Assembly (NCBI RefSeq): GCF_009604375.1
Contig: NZ_WEGH01000003.1
Location: 868,001 to 932,000 of the forward strand
Direction: 5' to 3'
DNA from: Actinomadura macrotermitis
Lineage (GTDB): Bacteria > Actinomycetota > Actinomycetes > Streptosporangiales > Streptosporangiaceae
DNA length: 64,000 bases
This document shows, piece after piece, positions 1 to 7,994 of this stretch. A model generated the notes under the pieces. That model did not search any database. It was given only the letters and a program-made list of their open reading frames with translations, and had not been told where the DNA came from. A program made the position numbers and the translations under genes. How positions within the stretch are numbered: position 1 is the first letter of the stretch; every line of letters starts with the position of its first letter.

Positions 1-502
1 CCTGCATGTCGGTGATCGCCACCGCCCAGCCCTTGTTCACCGCGTCGAGGATGAACAGCTCCTCGTAGTCCAGGCCCTGCGTGAGCGAGTACGACGGGGC
101 GCACTTGTCGCCCAGCCCCCGCGTGCCGACGGCGTAGGTCACCAGCGGCCGCGGCCCGGGCCCCGCCCACGGCTTCGTCGGGACCAGCACGGTCCCCGAC
201 ACCGCGATCGGCTCCCCCGTCGCCGACTCCGACCGGTAGAGCACCTGCCAGGAACTGACGCCGACGACCGGCGCCTTGCTGATCGCGTCGAGGGTGAACA
301 CCGACGGCCGCGACCGGATGACGTCCCCCGGCCGGCCCGGGGGCAACGGCGACGGCGGCGTATAGAAGGGATCCCGCCCCGGCGGGACCGAACCCGCCGC
401 CACCTCGGCGGGCGCCGCGCTCGCACCCCCTTGGACCAGGAACAACGACAGGCAGCAGGCCAGCGCGAGGGCCGACCCCCAGCGAACGAGCAGAGGACGC
501 AT
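1..502 (-). CDS. Secreted lipase (LIP family), 5' part only
   Basis: The start codon is at 500-502 on the minus strand and the reading frame runs off the left edge, so only the first 167 residues are visible. Residues 1-29 form a signal peptide (MRPLLVRWGSALALACCLSL, then an ASA/AAP cleavage zone). The mature start (PPGRDPFYTPP) and the later stretch YRSESATGEPIAVSGTVLVP, followed by GDKCAPSYSL, are typical of the secretory triacylglycerol lipase family PF03583 of actinomycetes and fungi. The nucleophile region lies outside the window. GGAG five bases before ATG is the ribosome site, and it sits inside a palindrome described separately. Family assignment is fairly sure; substrate is unknown. 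Confidence 0.8.
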   Translation of the reverse strand, partial: MRPLLVRWGSALALACCLSLFLVQGGASAAPAEVAAGSVPPGRDPFYTPPSPLPPGRPGDVIRSRPSVFTLDAISKAPVVGVSSWQVLYRSESATGEPIAVSGTVLVPTKPWAGPGPRPLVTYAVGTRGLGDKCAPSYSLTQGLDYEELFILDAVNKGWAVAITDMQ

Positions 503-505
503 CAC

Positions 506-553
506 CACTCCAGATATCGACAATATCTGGAGTGCAGCATTATCTGGATAATG
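506..553 (-). promoter_or_regulatory. Two adjacent palindromes and promoter in lipase leader
   Basis: Two perfect inverted repeats precede the lipase. The first has 12-bp arms, CACTCCAGATAT (506-517) and ATATCTGGAGTG (523-534), with a 5-bp spacer; its right arm, read on the minus strand, contains the GGAG ribosome site. The second is CATTATC-TG-GATAATG (538-553). TATCTGGA recurs as a direct repeat (524-531 and 541-548). On the minus strand a TTGACG box lies just upstream (about 560-570) with GATAATGCT at a -10-like distance. The layout suits a repressor operator covering the promoter, or an RNA hairpin hiding the ribosome site; sequence alone does not decide. Confidence 0.6.
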
Positions 554-609
554 ACGTTCGTCAATGAGCGGGGGCCACAGAACCGCCCGCGCGTTCGTCA
601 CCGCCGCCC

Positions 610-1554
610 CTATCTCCGGGCGGTGGTGAGGCGTCGCAGGGCGGCATGGGCGGGCGGGCCCCAGGTGGGTTTGCCGCCGGGGCGGCCGTGGACGCCGGCG
701 TCTCCGATGAGGATGCCGCTGAGGGCGCGTCCCACCGCGCAGCCGCGGGCGCGGCGCAAAGTGGCGGCATCCGGGGACGGCCGGTAGGCGGCGTGGAGAC
801 GGTCGGCGGCGCCGTCGGGCAGCAGGCTCCAGGCGGCGGCGAGGTCCCAGGCCGGATCGCCGGCGCACAGGTCGCCGAAGTCGACCACGCCGCAGAGGGC
901 GCCGTCCGAGGTGAGGACGTTGGCGGGGTGCAGGTCGCCGTGCAGCCACAGGGGCGGGCCTGTCCAGACGGGCGCGGCGACGGCGTCGTCCCAGACCGCG
1001 CGGACGGCGTCCGGGTCGGGGACGAGCCCCAGCTCGGTGGCCGCGGCGAGCAGCCTGGCGAAGCCCTCGGAGTAGTCGGCCAGCGGCCCGCCGCGATCCC
1101 GGCCGATGGTCACCTGTTCGGGGGCGGGCCGGTGGAGGGCCGTCAGGAAGGCGGCCAGAGAGGTGGCCGCCTGCGCGCCACGTGTGATGGGCGCACGGTC
1201 GGCGGGTTCGCCCGGCACCCAGGTGGTGACGATCCAGGGGCGCGGAAACCGGGCGGACGGCTCGCCGAGACGCTGCGGCACGGGCACCGGCAGCGGAAGG
1301 CGCGGAGCGAGGACGGGCAGCCAGGTGTGCTCATTGCGCAACAGCGCGTCCGCCGCCCGCCCCTGCCAGGGCAACCGGACGGCGAGGTCGTCGCCGAGCC
1401 GCCACAGCTGGTTGTCCCAGCCACGCGCGCCGAGCCGCACCGGCAGATCGGCCAGATCGGGGTGCTGCTCGCGCAGGAGGTCACGTACCAACCCTGCGGT
1501 GATCTCGATCTCCGCATGCGTCATGCGCAGCAACGGTAGCCCGGGAGCAGCCAT
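610..1554 (-). CDS. Aminoglycoside phosphotransferase-family kinase
   Basis: A 314-residue protein of the APH/choline-kinase fold (PF01636). The catalytic loop reads LHGDLHPANVL and the metal-binding motif CGVVDFGDLCAGDPAWDLAAAW follows about 15 residues later; both key Asp residues are present. The N-terminal half has the usual small-lobe pattern DNQLWRLGDDLAVRLPW. GAGGGA five bases before the ATG at 1554 supports this start; an internal ATG (MTHAEIEIT) lacks a ribosome site but matches where relatives usually begin. It transfers phosphate from ATP to a small hydroxylated acceptor. Most chromosomal actinomycete members of this type are not proven resistance enzymes, so the substrate is left open. 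It is divergent from the oxygenase gene at 1626. Confidence 0.85.
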   Translation of the reverse strand: MAAPGLPLLRMTHAEIEITAGLVRDLLREQHPDLADLPVRLGARGWDNQLWRLGDDLAVRLPWQGRAADALLRNEHTWLPVLAPRLPLPVPVPQRLGEPSARFPRPWIVTTWVPGEPADRAPITRGAQAATSLAAFLTALHRPAPEQVTIGRDRGGPLADYSEGFARLLAAATELGLVPDPDAVRAVWDDAVAAPVWTGPPLWLHGDLHPANVLTSDGALCGVVDFGDLCAGDPAWDLAAAWSLLPDGAADRLHAAYRPSPDAATLRRARGCAVGRALSGILIGDAGVHGRPGGKPTWGPPAHAALRRLTTARR

Positions 1555-1625
1555 CCGTTCCCTCGTCCTTGCGGGAACGCCGCACTAGACACTCACAGCA
1601 AGGATGTCTACTCGGGAGGGTCTCC

Positions 1626-2837
1626 ATGCGTGCTGGTGATGCGATTCAGGAGCGGCCCTTCGAGCCCGGCCGGGCCGGGCGGGTCGCCGCTGCCAAGGGG
1701 GCGCTGCCTGCGGAGGTGGTCGAGGCGTTCCATGCCGGGATGTTCCGGACCGACGACGTTGTCGACGCCGTCGCCGACGATTTCGCCGCCATGGCCGGCG
1801 GCGAAGGCTGGCGGGCGCTGGACCGGGCGCTGCGGGAACGCACGGCGGCCGTGCGCGGGGCTCCGCCTTCGCTGGAGGCGCTGCTGGCACCCCTGATGAC
1901 TCCCCCGGACTGGTACGACGCCGGGCAGATCGCGCGCGGGGCGGCCATATGGTGGCGGTTCGCGCCGGGCGTGGTGATCGGCATGAACGGATCGCTGATG
2001 TCCGGCATGGAGTTCGGCGACCTCAACAAGCCGCAGGCGTTCAACGGCCGGTCGGTCGCGATGGCGGCGCGCCGGTACGAGGAGACCGCCCGCTGGGTGC
2101 TGGCGGTGTCGGAGCCCGGGGCGGCCGGCCCGGGCGGGGCCGGGTTCGACGCGACCGTCCGGGTCCGGCTCGTGCACGCGATGGTGCGCAGGCATCTGCG
2201 TCGCTCAGGGACGTGGGACACGGTCGCCTGGGGCGAGCCGATCCACGCCAGCGGGATGGCACTGACGAACCTGGCCTTCCTGCTGATGCCGCTGGCGTTC
2301 TACGACCTGGTGGGCGTCGAGGTCACCGAGGAGGAGACCGAGGCGGTCCGCCGGTTCTGGCAGTGGACCGGGTACCTGATGGGCGTGCCGGACGACCTGC
2401 TCCCGACGTCGATGGAGCTGGCGGGCCTGCTCTCGCGCACTGCGAGCATGATCTTCGCGCCGCCGGACGCGGACTCCGAGGTGCTGGTAGGGGCACTGAA
2501 ACGAGGCGGGGTGCGCGCCGAACGCAGCCTGCCCCGGGCCTTGTGGCCGCTGTTCGGGCCGATCCTGCGCCCGCCGGTCTCCGCGGTCGTCTGGGGCGCC
2601 AGCCATGCCGTCGTCAAACGGTCCATCCTCGACGCGTCCCCCGCACGGGACGCTCACCTGGCGATCCGGGCGCTGCGGCCGCTGGTGCGGGCGCGCGAAC
2701 AGCGGCGCAAGCGCGGCGCTCTGGGCACCGACCTGCAGATCGCCGACCGGCAGCGGCGACGCCTGTCCGGCTCGCTCGCCCTGGTGAAGGCGGCCCCGCA
2801 GGTCCTGCGCCCTCAGGACGCGGTCCATGCGGGCTAG
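1626..2837 (+). CDS. MpaB-family oxygenase (DUF2236)
   Basis: A 403-residue protein of the DUF2236/MpaB family, heme-type oxygenases that include latex-clearing protein and the fungal mycophenolate enzyme MpaB. The conserved helical core is visible as LMTPPDWYDAGQIARGAAIWWRF, then MNGSLMSGMEF, RYEETARWVL, VRLVHAMVRRHL with the conserved histidine, and GEPIHASGMALTNLAFLLMPL. GGGAGGG at 1614-1620 sits six bases before the ATG at 1626; the longer in-frame start at 1569 has no such site. The TetR gene starts inside its 3' end, so the two are probably co-transcribed and the regulator may control the oxygenase. The substrate cannot be read from the sequence. Confidence 0.85.
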   Translation: MRAGDAIQERPFEPGRAGRVAAAKGALPAEVVEAFHAGMFRTDDVVDAVADDFAAMAGGEGWRALDRALRERTAAVRGAPPSLEALLAPLMTPPDWYDAGQIARGAAIWWRFAPGVVIGMNGSLMSGMEFGDLNKPQAFNGRSVAMAARRYEETARWVLAVSEPGAAGPGGAGFDATVRVRLVHAMVRRHLRRSGTWDTVAWGEPIHASGMALTNLAFLLMPLAFYDLVGVEVTEEETEAVRRFWQWTGYLMGVPDDLLPTSMELAGLLSRTASMIFAPPDADSEVLVGALKRGGVRAERSLPRALWPLFGPILRPPVSAVVWGASHAVVKRSILDASPARDAHLAIRALRPLVRAREQRRKRGALGTDLQIADRQRRRLSGSLALVKAAPQVLRPQDAVHAG

Positions 2838-3543
2838 GCTCGCGCCCATGGCACCGACGGAGGGAGCAGACGGCCGAAAGACCATGGAGCGGACGCTGCT
2901 GGAGGCTCTGGGGCTGCCCGTCGAGGACGTTCCTCCCGAGCCGCAGCGCCGAACCGTCCGCGACCGGATCCTGGACGTGGCGACGGCGCTGTTCGCCGCC
3001 CAAGGGATCAGCGCGACCACCATGCGGGAGATCGCGGCCGGCGCCGGCCTCTCGCGGGCATGGCTGTACCGGCAGTTCGCCGGCCGCGACGAGATCGTGC
3101 AGGCGATCATCGTCCGTGAAGCCCGCCGCCTCACGGACGACCTGCTCGCCGCCGACGACCCGCACCGGCCCGTCCAGGAGGCGGTCACCGGCACCTTCGT
3201 GCACGTGGTCACCGAGCTGCGCCGCAACCCGCTGATCAACAGGTTCCTGTCCCACGAGCCGCACCTGGTCTCGACGTTCCTCGTCGGCGACGCGGGCCCG
3301 TTCCTGAAGGTCATGGTGGAGGCCCTGGCCGCCTACCTGGAGCGGCGCGCCGCCCTCGCCCCGGACCGGGCGGCGGTCGCGGCCGAGGCGATCATCCGCC
3401 TGATCGTGTCGACCGGCCTCTCGGCGACGGCGGTGTGGGACTTCGACGACCCCGCCCAGGTCCGGGCCTTCGCCGAGCAGGTCGTGCCCGCGCTCATGGG
3501 CCAAGGCCATCACCACCCCGCGGAAGACGCTCAGCAGTCATAG
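2827..3543 (+). CDS. TetR-family transcriptional regulator
   Basis: About 238 residues. The N-terminal DNA-binding domain (residues 42-90) is clear: RDRILDVATALFAAQGISAT, then TMREIAAGAGLSRAWLYRQF. The rest is a helical ligand-binding domain without recognisable specificity. The start at 2827 overlaps the oxygenase stop by 11 bp and has AGGA eight bases upstream; later ATGs at 2848 and 2884 are possible. The overlap implies translational coupling with the MpaB oxygenase gene, suggesting a dedicated regulator of that enzyme, which is inference. Confidence 0.85.
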   Translation: MRARLAPMAPTEGADGRKTMERTLLEALGLPVEDVPPEPQRRTVRDRILDVATALFAAQGISATTMREIAAGAGLSRAWLYRQFAGRDEIVQAIIVREARRLTDDLLAADDPHRPVQEAVTGTFVHVVTELRRNPLINRFLSHEPHLVSTFLVGDAGPFLKVMVEALAAYLERRAALAPDRAAVAAEAIIRLIVSTGLSATAVWDFDDPAQVRAFAEQVVPALMGQGHHHPAEDAQQS

Positions 3544-3571
3544 AAGCTTCGGTGACGGCCTCTGACGCTGG

Positions 3572-3705
3572 TCAGGTCGTCGTCAGCAGGGCCCTGATTT
3601 CGGGTATCGCCTGGGCGTTGTCCCGGTACCGCACCGCGTGGATGCCGGGCCGCCTCGACGGCGACGTCGGCGTCGTCGAGGAAGACCGTCTCGGGACGTG
3701 AGCGG
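3572..3705 (-). pseudogene. Remnant of HAD-family hydrolase C-terminus
   Basis: Read on the minus strand this stretch gives PETVFLDDADVAVEAAR in one frame and then, after a one-base shift, RPGIHAVRYRDNAQAIPEIR and a stop at 3572-3574. Joined, these match the end of HAD-IA hydrolases (FLDD acid motif, then EAAR, then GIHAVRYRD). Nothing upstream encodes the nucleophile half. I read this as the frameshifted tail of a lost gene. It explains the otherwise empty interval between the TetR gene and the small regulator. Confidence 0.7.
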
Positions 3706-3712
3706 CGACCGA

Positions 3713-3764
3713 ACGGCCGGTCATGCTACGGGGCCTGGTGGCTTGTCGTGTCGTGACCGGCCGT
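3713..3764. repeat. Long-armed inverted repeat, possible terminator
   Basis: ACGGCCGGTCA (3713-3723) and TGACCGGCCGT (3754-3764) are perfect 11-bp arms around a 30-base loop. It lies just past the stop of the minus-strand regulator gene ending at 3785, so it may help end that transcript. No T-run is present. Confidence 0.4.
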
Positions 3765-3784
3765 GGCGATAGGTGTGGTGGAGG

Positions 3785-4093
3785 TCAGTGTTCGGGTTCG
3801 GTGCGGGCGGCGGCGACGATCTGTTCCAGTGCCAGCGCGTGGGCCTGGAAGGCGGCGCGGCCGTGCGGCGTGAGGTGGACCCGGGTGCTGCGCCGGCCGT
3901 GGAGACGTTCCTTGCGCACGTCCACGTATCCGGCGTCGTGCAGGGCGCTGATCTGTTTGGACAGCGCCGAGTCGCTGGTTTCCAGCCGGTCGCGCAGTAC
4001 GCGAAATTCCACCCATTCGGCCGGTGCGAGCAGGGCCAGGAGGGAGAGGCGGGCCGGGACGTGGATGAACTCGTCGAAGTGTGCGCCGGTCAT
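3785..4093 (-). CDS. Winged-helix (MarR/PadR-like) regulator, 102 aa
   Basis: A 102-residue single-domain regulator. The DNA-binding wing-helix is visible as LSLLALLAPAEWVEFRVLRD, LETSDSALSKQISALHDAGY, then the wing VRKERLHGRRSTRVHLTPHG. This pattern is the 'transcriptional regulator, HTH_27/MarR-like' type found next to small membrane proteins in actinomycetes. Its ATG overlaps the stop of the preceding membrane-protein gene (ATGA, 4090-4093), so it is the second gene of a two-gene operon. The double operator upstream of the operon is a natural autoregulatory target. Confidence 0.85.
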   Translation of the reverse strand: MTGAHFDEFIHVPARLSLLALLAPAEWVEFRVLRDRLETSDSALSKQISALHDAGYVDVRKERLHGRRSTRVHLTPHGRAAFQAHALALEQIVAAARTEPEH

Positions 4094-4548
4094 AGGCGCA
4101 GGGTCGCGATGCGGGCTCGGTGCATCGGCTTGGCCAGCGCCAGCGTCAGCGCGGCTAGGACCAGGCCGGCGAGCGTCGCGGGCAGGGGAACGTCCAGCGC
4201 CCTCATTCCCCAGGCGCCCAGGAAGAGGACCGTGAGCATGAGCGCGACTTCGGCGAAGCGCAGCAGGCTCGTGCGGGCGGTGCGGCGCAGCCGGATGCCC
4301 AGGTGCCGGTCGGTCGCCTCCTCCAACCCTGTCAGCAAGACGATGTACACCATCGGCGCGGCGGCCCAGGCGACTCCGGCGCCGTCGGGGTCCAGATCGC
4401 CGAGGACGGCCATGGCGAGGATGAGCCCGGCCCGGCCGGCCGGCGCCCACCACGGTGGGCGGGTCTGGAGTGCCGCGTACCGGCCGTGGTCGTGGATCTG
4501 ACGCAATGCCTGCTGTGCTTCGTCAACGTACACGGGTGCTCCTGCCAT
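4090..4548 (-). CDS. Small integral membrane protein
   Basis: A 152-residue protein beginning MAGAPVYVDEAQQALRQI. Four hydrophobic stretches follow: LILAMAVLGDL, APMVYIVLLTGL, VALMLTVLFLGAWGM, and ATLAGLVLAALTLALA. I do not recognise the family beyond its common pairing with a small winged-helix regulator. AGGAAA eight bases before the ATG is the ribosome site, inside one of the two operator-like repeats. First gene of a two-gene operon; the role is unknown, perhaps a sensor or effector partner of the regulator. Confidence 0.75.
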   Translation of the reverse strand: MAGAPVYVDEAQQALRQIHDHGRYAALQTRPPWWAPAGRAGLILAMAVLGDLDPDGAGVAWAAAPMVYIVLLTGLEEATDRHLGIRLRRTARTSLLRFAEVALMLTVLFLGAWGMRALDVPLPATLAGLVLAALTLALAKPMHRARIATLRL

Positions 4549-4554
4549 CAACTT

Positions 4555-4600
4555 AGTTTCCTGTGAAGAAAGTAGCACTCTCTTTCCCCAGAGGAAAGTA
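4555..4600 (-). promoter_or_regulatory. Tandem 20-bp operator-like repeats
   Basis: Two related 20-bp imperfect palindromes, AGTTTCCTGTGAAGAAAGTA (4555-4574) and TCTTTCCCCAGAGGAAAGTA (4581-4600), lie 26 bp apart centre to centre directly before the membrane-protein/regulator operon. On the minus strand both start TACTTTC and end GGAAA. The A/T-rich content stands out from the GC-rich surroundings. Binding by the operon's own winged-helix protein is inferred. Confidence 0.6.
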
Positions 4601-4700
4601 AGGATGGCCCAGCGGTTCCAGCGGCGATTCGGCTCGGCCTGCCGCGCACGGTCGACCGGTTCCGTCACGCCGCCTTCCAAGATCACTTGGCCGCCGCCTG

Positions 4701-5152
4701 TCAGGCTCCGCCCTGAGTGTTCTCGTTGATCCGCGTGTGCTCGTCCGTCCATGCCGTCAGCCGGGCGTCGTCGAGTGTCAGGCCGCGGACGCCGGTCATC
4801 ACCGTGCCCCGCAGGTCCGCGCCGGCCAGGTCGGCGCCGGTCAGGTCCACCTCGTCCAGGCGGGCGCCGGTCAGCCTGGCGCCGGCCAGGTCCGCGCCGC
4901 TCAGGTCCGCCCCGCGCAGGATCAGGCCGCCGAGACGCGCCCGTCCGAGATCGAGGTCGCTGAGGTCGAGGCGGCGCGGCATGCGACCCAGCGCGGTGAG
5001 CGTGGCCTGCACGCCGGCCTGGGGCCCCGCCTTCGGCCGGGGGCGGGGTCCGTTGCGAGCACCAGCCGGTCGTCCAGCCGGACGTCCATCTCCGCCGAAC
5101 CGAGCCGCTCCACCGCCCGCGCGAGCACCTCCACCAGACCATGATCGGGCAT
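4701..5152 (-). pseudogene. Frameshifted pentapeptide-repeat protein
   Basis: The minus strand from 5152 begins MPDHGLVEVLARAVERLGSA and continues EMDVRLDDRLVLATDP in one frame. In a second frame the rest reads LTALGRMPRRLDLSDLDLG, then a run of A(D/N)LxG-type pentapeptide repeats (GADLSGADLAGARLTGARL and more), ending near 4701 with TAWTDEHTRINENT. In actinomycete pentapeptide-repeat proteins the AVEQLGS, DVRLGA and ALTVLGRRP motifs sit in one frame in this order. The shift falls around 5030-5060, and the ALERIA-type middle is missing, so the gene appears broken. Confidence 0.65.
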
Positions 5153-5205
5153 GGCGCCCTAGGGGGTGTGGCAGGATTTCGATCGGCCGACCGAGGGGGC
5201 TCAAG

Positions 5206-5811
5206 GTGCCGTACATCGAGGCCGCGGTGCGGCGGCCGCAGTTCATCGCGGCCGCGCGCAGCGCGCTGGCCGCCCACGGCGTGGCCAAGACCTCGGTGCG
5301 CGTCGTCGCCGCCGAGGCCGGGGTGCCGCTCGCGACGATGCAGTACGTCTTCCCGTCCAAGGCGGAGCTGCTCCGCGCGGTGATCGAGGACGTCGTCGAC
5401 GAGATCGCCGAGGTGCTGGCCGGTTCCGCCGAGGTCGACCGGGGGCTCGAGCACGCGATCCGCCAGGGCCTGGAGGCCTTCTGGGGCGCGCTCGTCGAAG
5501 GCGGGCGGGAGCTGCAGCTGCTGCAGTACGAGCTCACCCTGTACGCGCTGCGCACGCCCGGCAGCGAGGAGCTGGCGCGGCGGCAGTACCAGCGGTACGC
5601 CGACGTCGTGGCGGGCTGGTGCCGTCAGGCGGCGCAGAGCGCGGGAGAGGTGACCTCGGTGCCGTTCGACCGGCTCGCGCGCATGATCGTCGCAGGGGTC
5701 GACGGCCTGATCCTGCAGTACGTCTCCGACCCCGACGACGCGCGGGCGCGGGAGGCGGTGGCGGCGCTGGCGGACATGGCGATCGGCCTGGCCGGCGTAC
5801 GGCCCCGCTGA
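5206..5811 (+). CDS. TetR-family transcriptional regulator
   Basis: 201 residues from a GTG start preceded by GAGGGG. The DNA-binding domain covers residues 1-50: RRPQFIAAARSALAAHGVAK, TSVRVVAAEAGVPLATMQYV then FPSKAELLRAVIE. The C-terminal part (GRELQLLQYELTLYALR, RLARMIVAGVDGLILQYV) is the usual TetR ligand domain. It lies 100 bp upstream of, and in the same direction as, the amine oxidase gene and probably regulates it. A decayed near-copy of its DNA-binding region occurs at 9972-10040. Confidence 0.85.
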   Translation: MPYIEAAVRRPQFIAAARSALAAHGVAKTSVRVVAAEAGVPLATMQYVFPSKAELLRAVIEDVVDEIAEVLAGSAEVDRGLEHAIRQGLEAFWGALVEGGRELQLLQYELTLYALRTPGSEELARRQYQRYADVVAGWCRQAAQSAGEVTSVPFDRLARMIVAGVDGLILQYVSDPDDARAREAVAALADMAIGLAGVRPR

Positions 5812-5911
5812 GCCCGGACGCCGCGCCCCCTTGCCCGCGACGGGGAGCGGCCGTACGCTGGCGCCAATTCGGTCAGATGACCGACTCTGTGGCAGCGAGG
5901 AAGTGAAGCCC

Positions 5912-7279
5912 ATGAAGGCAGTGGTCGTCGGCGCGGGACTGGCGGGCCTGTCCGCCGCGCGGGAGCTTCAGCGGGCCGGGGCCGAGGTCGTCGTCCTGGA
6001 GGCCCGGGGCCGGGTCGGCGGCCGGGTGGAGGGCGGCGAGATCGAGGGCCATCCGATCGAGCTCGGCGGGACCTGGATCGGCGAGGGGCACTCCCGGATG
6101 CACGGGCTGGTCGGCGAGCTGGGGCTGGAGACCTTCCGCACCTGGAACGACGAGGGCAAGATGCTCGTCCGGCTCGGCGGCCGGCGCGTCCTCCTCGACG
6201 GCGGCAAGGGCGCCGTCCCGCGGCTGAACCCGGTCGCGCTCGCCGACCTGGCCCAGGGCATGGCCCGCTTCGGCCGGCTCGCCCGCGGCGTCGACGCCGC
6301 CCGGCCGTGGACGCACCCGAAGGCGCGCCTGCTCGACGGCCAGACCTTCGAGACGTGGATCCGGCGCAACCTGCGCACCCCGAGCGGGCGCGCCTACTTC
6401 CGCATCGCGGCCGAGGCGGTCTTCTCCGCCGACGCCGGCGACCTGTCCCTGCTGCACGCGCTGTTCTACGCGGTCAGCAACACCGACCTCGAAACGCTCC
6501 TGGCCGTCGACCGCGGCGCCCAGCAGGACCGGGTCGCCGGCGGCTCCGTCCTCGTCGCCGAACGGCTCGCCGCCGGCCTCGACGTGCGGCTCTCGGCCCC
6601 GGTCACCGAGATCACGCAGGACGACGCCGGCGTCACCGTCGCCACGCGGGCCGGTGAGGTCTTCGCCGCCGACCGCGTCGTGGTGGCTCTGCCGCCGGTG
6701 CTCGCCGGGCGCCTGCGCTACGATCCGCCCCTTCCGGCCTGGCGCGACCAGCTCACCCAGAAGCTTCCGGCCGGGACCGTGGTCAAGACCTTCGCGTCCT
6801 ACCCGGCGCCGTTCTGGCGCGAGCAGGGGCTCAACGGGCAGGTCGCCGCCGACATCGGGCCGGTGAAGGTCACCTTCGACGTCTCCCCGCCCGGGGGCGG
6901 GATCGGCGTCCTGCTCGGTTTCGTCGAAGGCGGCGAGGCGCGGCGCTGGCAGCGGCTTCCCGAGGAAGAGCGCCGCCGGACGGTCATCGACTCCTTCGTG
7001 CGGTTCTTCGGCCCGCGGGCGGCTCGTCCCACCGCCTACGTCGAGAAGGACTGGAGCGCCGAGGAGTACACCCGCGGATGCTACGGCGCCCACTTCGCCC
7101 CGGGGGTGTGGACCGGCTACGGCGACGCGCTGCGGCCCCCCGTCGGCCGCGTCCACTGGGCGGGCACCGAGTACGCCGTGGAGTGGAACGGCTACATGGA
7201 GGGCGCGGTCCGCTCGGGGACCGCCACCGCCCGGGAGATCGTCGAGCAGCAGCAGGGCTCACCGGCCGGCCGTCCCTGA
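5912..7279 (+). CDS. FAD-dependent amine oxidase
   Basis: 455 residues starting MKAVVVGAGLAGLSAARELQ, the Rossmann FAD-binding motif GxGxxG, followed by VVLEARGRVGGRV. The C-terminal FAD motif reads GRVHWAGTEYAVEWNGYMEG, typical of flavin monoamine oxidases (PF01593). GAGGAAG lies eight bases before the ATG; the longer frame from 5831 has no ribosome site. It oxidatively deaminates an amine with O2, giving aldehyde, ammonia and peroxide; substrate unknown. TetR at 5206 is its likely regulator. The last about 20 codons have a decayed copy at 10599-10660. Confidence 0.88.
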   Translation: MKAVVVGAGLAGLSAARELQRAGAEVVVLEARGRVGGRVEGGEIEGHPIELGGTWIGEGHSRMHGLVGELGLETFRTWNDEGKMLVRLGGRRVLLDGGKGAVPRLNPVALADLAQGMARFGRLARGVDAARPWTHPKARLLDGQTFETWIRRNLRTPSGRAYFRIAAEAVFSADAGDLSLLHALFYAVSNTDLETLLAVDRGAQQDRVAGGSVLVAERLAAGLDVRLSAPVTEITQDDAGVTVATRAGEVFAADRVVVALPPVLAGRLRYDPPLPAWRDQLTQKLPAGTVVKTFASYPAPFWREQGLNGQVAADIGPVKVTFDVSPPGGGIGVLLGFVEGGEARRWQRLPEEERRRTVIDSFVRFFGPRAARPTAYVEKDWSAEEYTRGCYGAHFAPGVWTGYGDALRPPVGRVHWAGTEYAVEWNGYMEGAVRSGTATAREIVEQQQGSPAGRP

Positions 7280-7310
7280 CGCCCGTGGGGCGCCGCCCGT
7301 GGGGACGGGG

Positions 7311-7350
7311 TCAGGCGGCGAGCTTGTCCAGTTCGGCGATGTTCTCCTCA
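7311..7350 (-). pseudogene. Relic of aldo/keto reductase C-terminus
   Basis: Bases 7311-7341 match 10751-10781, the 3' end of the intact aldo/keto reductase, at 30 of 31 positions, and then jump to the sequence matching about 10818. The minus-strand reading is EENIAELDKLAA and stop, where the intact gene has EEN, 12 further residues, then IAELDKFAA. The missing piece lies between two short GATG repeats in the intact copy, which suggests a microhomology deletion. Confidence 0.75.
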
Positions 7351-7370
7351 GCGCGCTTTCCCGAGGCGTT

Positions 7371-7988
7371 TCAACCTTGGCCGGGGTCTTCGGCCTTGCG
7401 GGCGCGAAGGAGCCTGGCCGCGGCCTGGGTGATGAAGTCGGCCGTCATCGGCGGCAAGGCGGCCAGTTCCTGAAGTACGGGAACCGCCGCCTCAGGGTGG
7501 TCGCCGGTCAGCGCCATGGCGGCGGCGAGACGTACGCCCGGGTCCGCCGCGCCCAGGAGGGGCAGGAGGAGATCCCGGCGCCCGCCCAGGGCGGCCGCGA
7601 TCTCCTCCAGTTGCACGCCGAGCAGGGCCGCGGACTCGCCGTCCTGCTCCTGCAGCGCCTCGCCGCGCCGGGACGCGATCGCCGAGAAGGCGGCGACGAG
7701 CGCGGACACGCCTTCGGTCCGCAGCCGGCCGACTTCCGAACGGGCCGAGGCGAGCTTTCCGTCCTCCTCCAGCGCAGCCAGCCGCCGGGCTTCGGCCAGG
7801 GCGTCCCGGCGATCGAGGACCGCGTGCAGGAAGGCGCCGATCTCGTCGCGCGTCCAGCCGACGAACATGCTCAGTTCCTCGTCGGAGCTCCCCGTCATCG
7901 TGTTCAGGAGCGAGGAGAGGACGAGGTCGAGCTCTCCTTCGGACAGGTCGAGCCGGAAGGCATCGCCGGACGAACTGACTTCAACCAT
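7371..7988 (-). CDS. HEAT-like protein, putative immunity protein
   Basis: 205 residues with no membrane segment. The N-terminal part (SEGELDLVLSSLLNTM, ELSMFVGWTRDEIGAFLHAV) is acidic and helical; residues 135-190 show alternating helices like HEAT/PBS repeats (LLPLLGAADPGVRLAAAMAL, HPEAAVPVLQELAALPP). I cannot name a Pfam family with certainty. It starts six bases after the stop of the Hint/toxin-like gene and is surely co-transcribed with it. Position directly downstream of a polymorphic-toxin-like gene, size and acidity make it the obvious candidate for the cognate immunity protein, which is inference from genomic rules. Confidence 0.65.
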   Translation of the reverse strand: MVEVSSSGDAFRLDLSEGELDLVLSSLLNTMTGSSDEELSMFVGWTRDEIGAFLHAVLDRRDALAEARRLAALEEDGKLASARSEVGRLRTEGVSALVAAFSAIASRRGEALQEQDGESAALLGVQLEEIAAALGGRRDLLLPLLGAADPGVRLAAAMALTGDHPEAAVPVLQELAALPPMTADFITQAAARLLRARKAEDPGQG

Positions 7989-7994
7989 GTACCG

